A program made the position numbers and the translations under genes. Shown piece by piece: positions 5,981-9,768 of a stretch of 9,768 nucleotides of DNA (positions within the stretch are counted from its first letter, which is position 1; each line of letters opens with the position of its first letter). The notes under the pieces were generated by a model, which did no database searches, had not been told where the DNA came from, and saw only the letters and a program-made list of their open reading frames with translations. The DNA comes from Pseudomonadota bacterium (GTDB lineage: Bacteria > Pseudomonadota > Alphaproteobacteria > Rhizobiales > Xanthobacteraceae), in contig JAEYTJ010000118.1 in the NCBI GenBank assembly GCA_023434095.1, positions 1-9,768 of the forward strand. The letters run 5' to 3'.

Positions 5981-6363
5981 TGCTCGACGCCTCGCCCGCC
6001 ATCCGGCTTCATGCCTTCAGCGCCATGGCGGCCCTGGCCCTCGGCACGGTCCAGCTTGCCGCGCCGAAGGGCACGCTGCCGCACCGGACCTTCGGCTGGC
6101 TGTGGTCGGGCCTCATGGCCACGGTGGCGGTCTCGTCCTTCTGGATCCACGAGATGCGCTGGTTCGGGCCGTTCGGTCCGATCCACCTGCTTTCCCTGTT
6201 CGTGATCGGGGCGCTCCCCCTCGCTCTCCTGCGGGCGCACCGTGGCGATATCCGCCGCCATGCGGCGGGAATGACCGGCCTGTTCTATTGGGGGCTGGTC
6301 GCCGCCGGGCTCTTCACCTTCTGGCCGGGGCGGATCATGAACCAGGTCCTGTTCGGTCCCTGA
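5965..6363 (+). CDS. DUF2306 family membrane protein
   Basis: The 132-residue product has four predicted membrane spans (about residues 13-31, 44-62, 73-90, 100-120). Conserved-looking histidines punctuate it: RLHAF (His16), LPHRTFGWLW (His40), IHEMRW (His62), PIHLLS (His74) and RRHAAGMTG (His99), followed by the terminal FWPGRIMNQVLFG. This histidine and glycine spacing fits DUF2306, a membrane family of unknown biochemical role; histidine-rich spans hint at metal or heme contact, but that is inference. The ATG at 5965 has only a weak GAAGAG-like Shine-Dalgarno 4 bases upstream, and the next in-frame ATG would remove the first conserved histidine, so 5965 is kept. The gene is 29 bases from ssb, probably reached by ssb transcription, and convergent with the MarC-type gene after 19 bases. 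No clear intrinsic terminator lies in that gap, only the small palindrome GCCTGCAGGC at 6364-6373. Confidence 0.8.
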   Translation: MDLAPLLDASPAIRLHAFSAMAALALGTVQLAAPKGTLPHRTFGWLWSGLMATVAVSSFWIHEMRWFGPFGPIHLLSLFVIGALPLALLRAHRGDIRRHAAGMTGLFYWGLVAAGLFTFWPGRIMNQVLFGP

Positions 6364-6382
6364 GCCTGCAGGCCCGCGCGCT

Positions 6383-7009
6383 TCAGGTCAGGAACGACGC
6401 CCGGATCCCGTCGATCACGAACTGCACCGCCAGCGCGGTCAGCACCACGCCCAGCAGGCGCGAAAGGATGGCGTTGCCGGTGACGCCGAGCAGCCTGTCC
6501 ATCCGCCGGGCGGCAAGGAACACCGCGAGGCAACTCGCGATCACCAGCGCGGTAATGACAAAGAGCGCCGCGAGCCGTGCAGGATCGCCATGCGCCTCGC
6601 CGGCCAGCAGCAGCATCGCGGTGATGGCGCCGGGCCCGGCCATCAGCGGAATGGCGAGCGGGAAGACGGCGAGGGTGCGCAGCAGCCTGTCGCGCTGTGC
6701 AACTTCCGAGGCGTCGAACTTGCGCTCGGTCCGCCGCCCGAACACCATTTCAAAGGAGATCGCGAACAGCAGCAGCCCGCCGGCGATGCGAAAGGCGGGC
6801 AGGGTGATGCCCAGTGCCGCCAGCAGAGGCGCGCCGACGAGGCCGAACGCGACCAGTATCGCCAGCGCGATCGCCGCCGAGCGCAGCGCCACCAGCCGCC
6901 GCTCCGCCGCCGTGAGATCCGACGTTACCGCCAGGAACAGGGGCGCGAGGCCGATGGGGTCGATCACCACCGCCATGGTCACGACCGCCGAGAACATGTA
7001 GTCGAGCAC
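6383..7009 (-). CDS. MarC family integral membrane protein
   Basis: The 208-residue product is a normal-length MarC (UPF0056) protein with about six membrane spans. Characteristic segments are VVIDPIGLAPLFLAVT (residues 14-29), AFRIAGGLLLFAISFEMVFG (72-91), FPLAIPLMAGPGAIT (116-130) and the C-terminal GNAILSRLLGVVLTALAVQF (178-197). The family lies in the inner membrane; an early link to multiple antibiotic resistance in E. coli was not upheld and its substrate is unknown. The GTG at 7009 is the chosen start: it gives MLDYMF..., the usual N-terminus in this group, and AAGGGGG lies just upstream. A longer frame open to 7186 adds only Arg/Gly-rich sequence without similarity. The gene is divergent from gyrA and convergent with the DUF2306 gene; this position beside gyrA is, from memory, common in Hyphomicrobiales. 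No functional link to gyrase is implied. Confidence 0.92.
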   Translation of the reverse strand: MLDYMFSAVVTMAVVIDPIGLAPLFLAVTSDLTAAERRLVALRSAAIALAILVAFGLVGAPLLAALGITLPAFRIAGGLLLFAISFEMVFGRRTERKFDASEVAQRDRLLRTLAVFPLAIPLMAGPGAITAMLLLAGEAHGDPARLAALFVITALVIASCLAVFLAARRMDRLLGVTGNAILSRLLGVVLTALAVQFVIDGIRASFLT

Positions 7010-7331
7010 GTCGCCCCCTTCCGCATGCCGCCGCCGCGTGCCCGTGGGTCGGGGACGGCCCTTCCGGCCCGCCGCACCGGGGCGCGCGCACCAGAGGTAG
7101 CATCCTATAAGATCGCTCTCCCGGGGGCCTGCCAAGACCCCTCCGGCGAACCGCCGCCGCCCGCCGTGGCGCCACGCTTTCGCCACCTTCGCGCAACGCT
7201 GTGGAATTGCGGCTGTAACACGTTGATAGAAAAGGCGTTTTAGCGCCGTCGAAAAAGCCGTCCGGCTGGCCTTTCGAGGCGGAATCGTCTACACAGGCAC
7301 ACACGTTCCGCAACCACGGAAAGACGATTCC
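7010..7331. promoter_or_regulatory. Divergent marC-type / gyrA intergenic region
   Basis: These 322 bases contain no credible gene. The left part (about 7021-7180) is very GC-rich; the AT-richest part (about 7201-7258) probably holds the gyrA promoter. Isolated hexamers are present, such as TTGATA (7223-7228) and TATAAG (7106-7111), but none is paired at a proper distance, so no promoter is called. A short stem GGCG...CGCC sits at 7234-7247. The last 51 bases carry the inverted repeat listed separately, and GANTC sites lie at 7282-7286 and 7326-7330, with a third just inside gyrA at 7338-7342. Confidence 0.45.
7281..7331 (+). promoter_or_regulatory. Inverted repeat / RNA structure covering the gyrA ribosome-binding site
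   Basis: GGAATCGTCT (7281-7290) is the exact reverse complement of AGACGATTCC (7322-7331), 10 bp with a 31-base spacer, and the right arm ends at the base before the TTG start. Inside it TTCCG (7306-7310) pairs with CGGAA (7317-7321) around a 6-base loop. Together, 7317-7331 would be fully paired on the 3' side, which buries the Shine-Dalgarno GGAAAG (7318-7323) and its spacer. This suggests translational gating of gyrA; a protein-binding DNA repeat is the alternative. Confidence 0.5.

Positions 7332-9768
<2,437 letters not shown>

Noticed and set aside
7106..7111. TATAAG as a -10 for a promoter toward gyrA
   Set aside because: No -35-like sequence lies 16-18 bases upstream (the region is CG-only), and it is more than 200 bases from gyrA. 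The reverse orientation toward the MarC-type gene also has wrong spacing (CTTGGC about 20 bases away).
7010..7186. N-terminal extension of the MarC-type protein to an upstream ATG
   Set aside because: The extra 59 residues are not membrane-like and unlike the family; GTG at 7009 has a good Shine-Dalgarno and gives the usual N-terminus.

Overview
This window looks like an ordinary stretch of core chromosome from a GC-rich alphaproteobacterium, most likely of the order Hyphomicrobiales (Rhizobiales) and possibly near Xanthobacteraceae. The reasons are the gene order uvrA / ssb / marC-type gene / gyrA, a mitochondrial-type (COX15) heme A synthase, a DUF2842 protein, the alphaproteobacterial form of LexA box (GAAC-N7-GAAC), and strong G/C preference at third codon positions. 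The genus cannot be fixed by eye.

Layout. 1-414 (+) is the C-terminal end of a polysaccharide-export / BY-kinase-like P-loop protein. 424-666 (-) is a small DUF2842 membrane protein, divergent from ctaA (819-1904, +), heme A synthase. A GC-rich hairpin separates ctaA from the convergent uvrA (1948-4851, -). Upstream of uvrA on the same strand is a probable 50-residue single-span membrane protein (4949-5101, -). The gap 5102-5371 holds a perfect LexA box and serves the divergent ssb (5372-5935, +). ssb is followed by a DUF2306 membrane protein (5965-6363, +), convergent with a MarC-family membrane protein (6383-7009, -). gyrA (7332 to the end, +) starts at TTG and runs off the window about 812 codons in.

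How the genes fit together. The centre (uvrA, small ORF, ssb) is a DNA-repair divergon probably controlled by LexA from one operator; gyrA follows as a topology gene. ctaA belongs to maturation of an aa3-type terminal oxidase. The DUF2842, DUF2306 and MarC proteins are membrane proteins without assigned function.

I saw no mobile element, CRISPR array, tRNA or rRNA, and no evidence for a wholly new system. The items most worth a second look are small: (i) an inverted repeat in the gyrA leader whose right arm covers the Shine-Dalgarno sequence and abuts the TTG start, with three GANTC sites in the same 61 bases; (ii) the possibly SOS-controlled 50-residue membrane peptide before uvrA; (iii) a hairpin that places the DUF2306 start codon in its loop; (iv) Asn-Gln at the GyrA positions equivalent to E. 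coli Asp82-Ser83; and (v) missing consensus residues in UvrA zinc module 1 and in the P-loop protein at the left edge.
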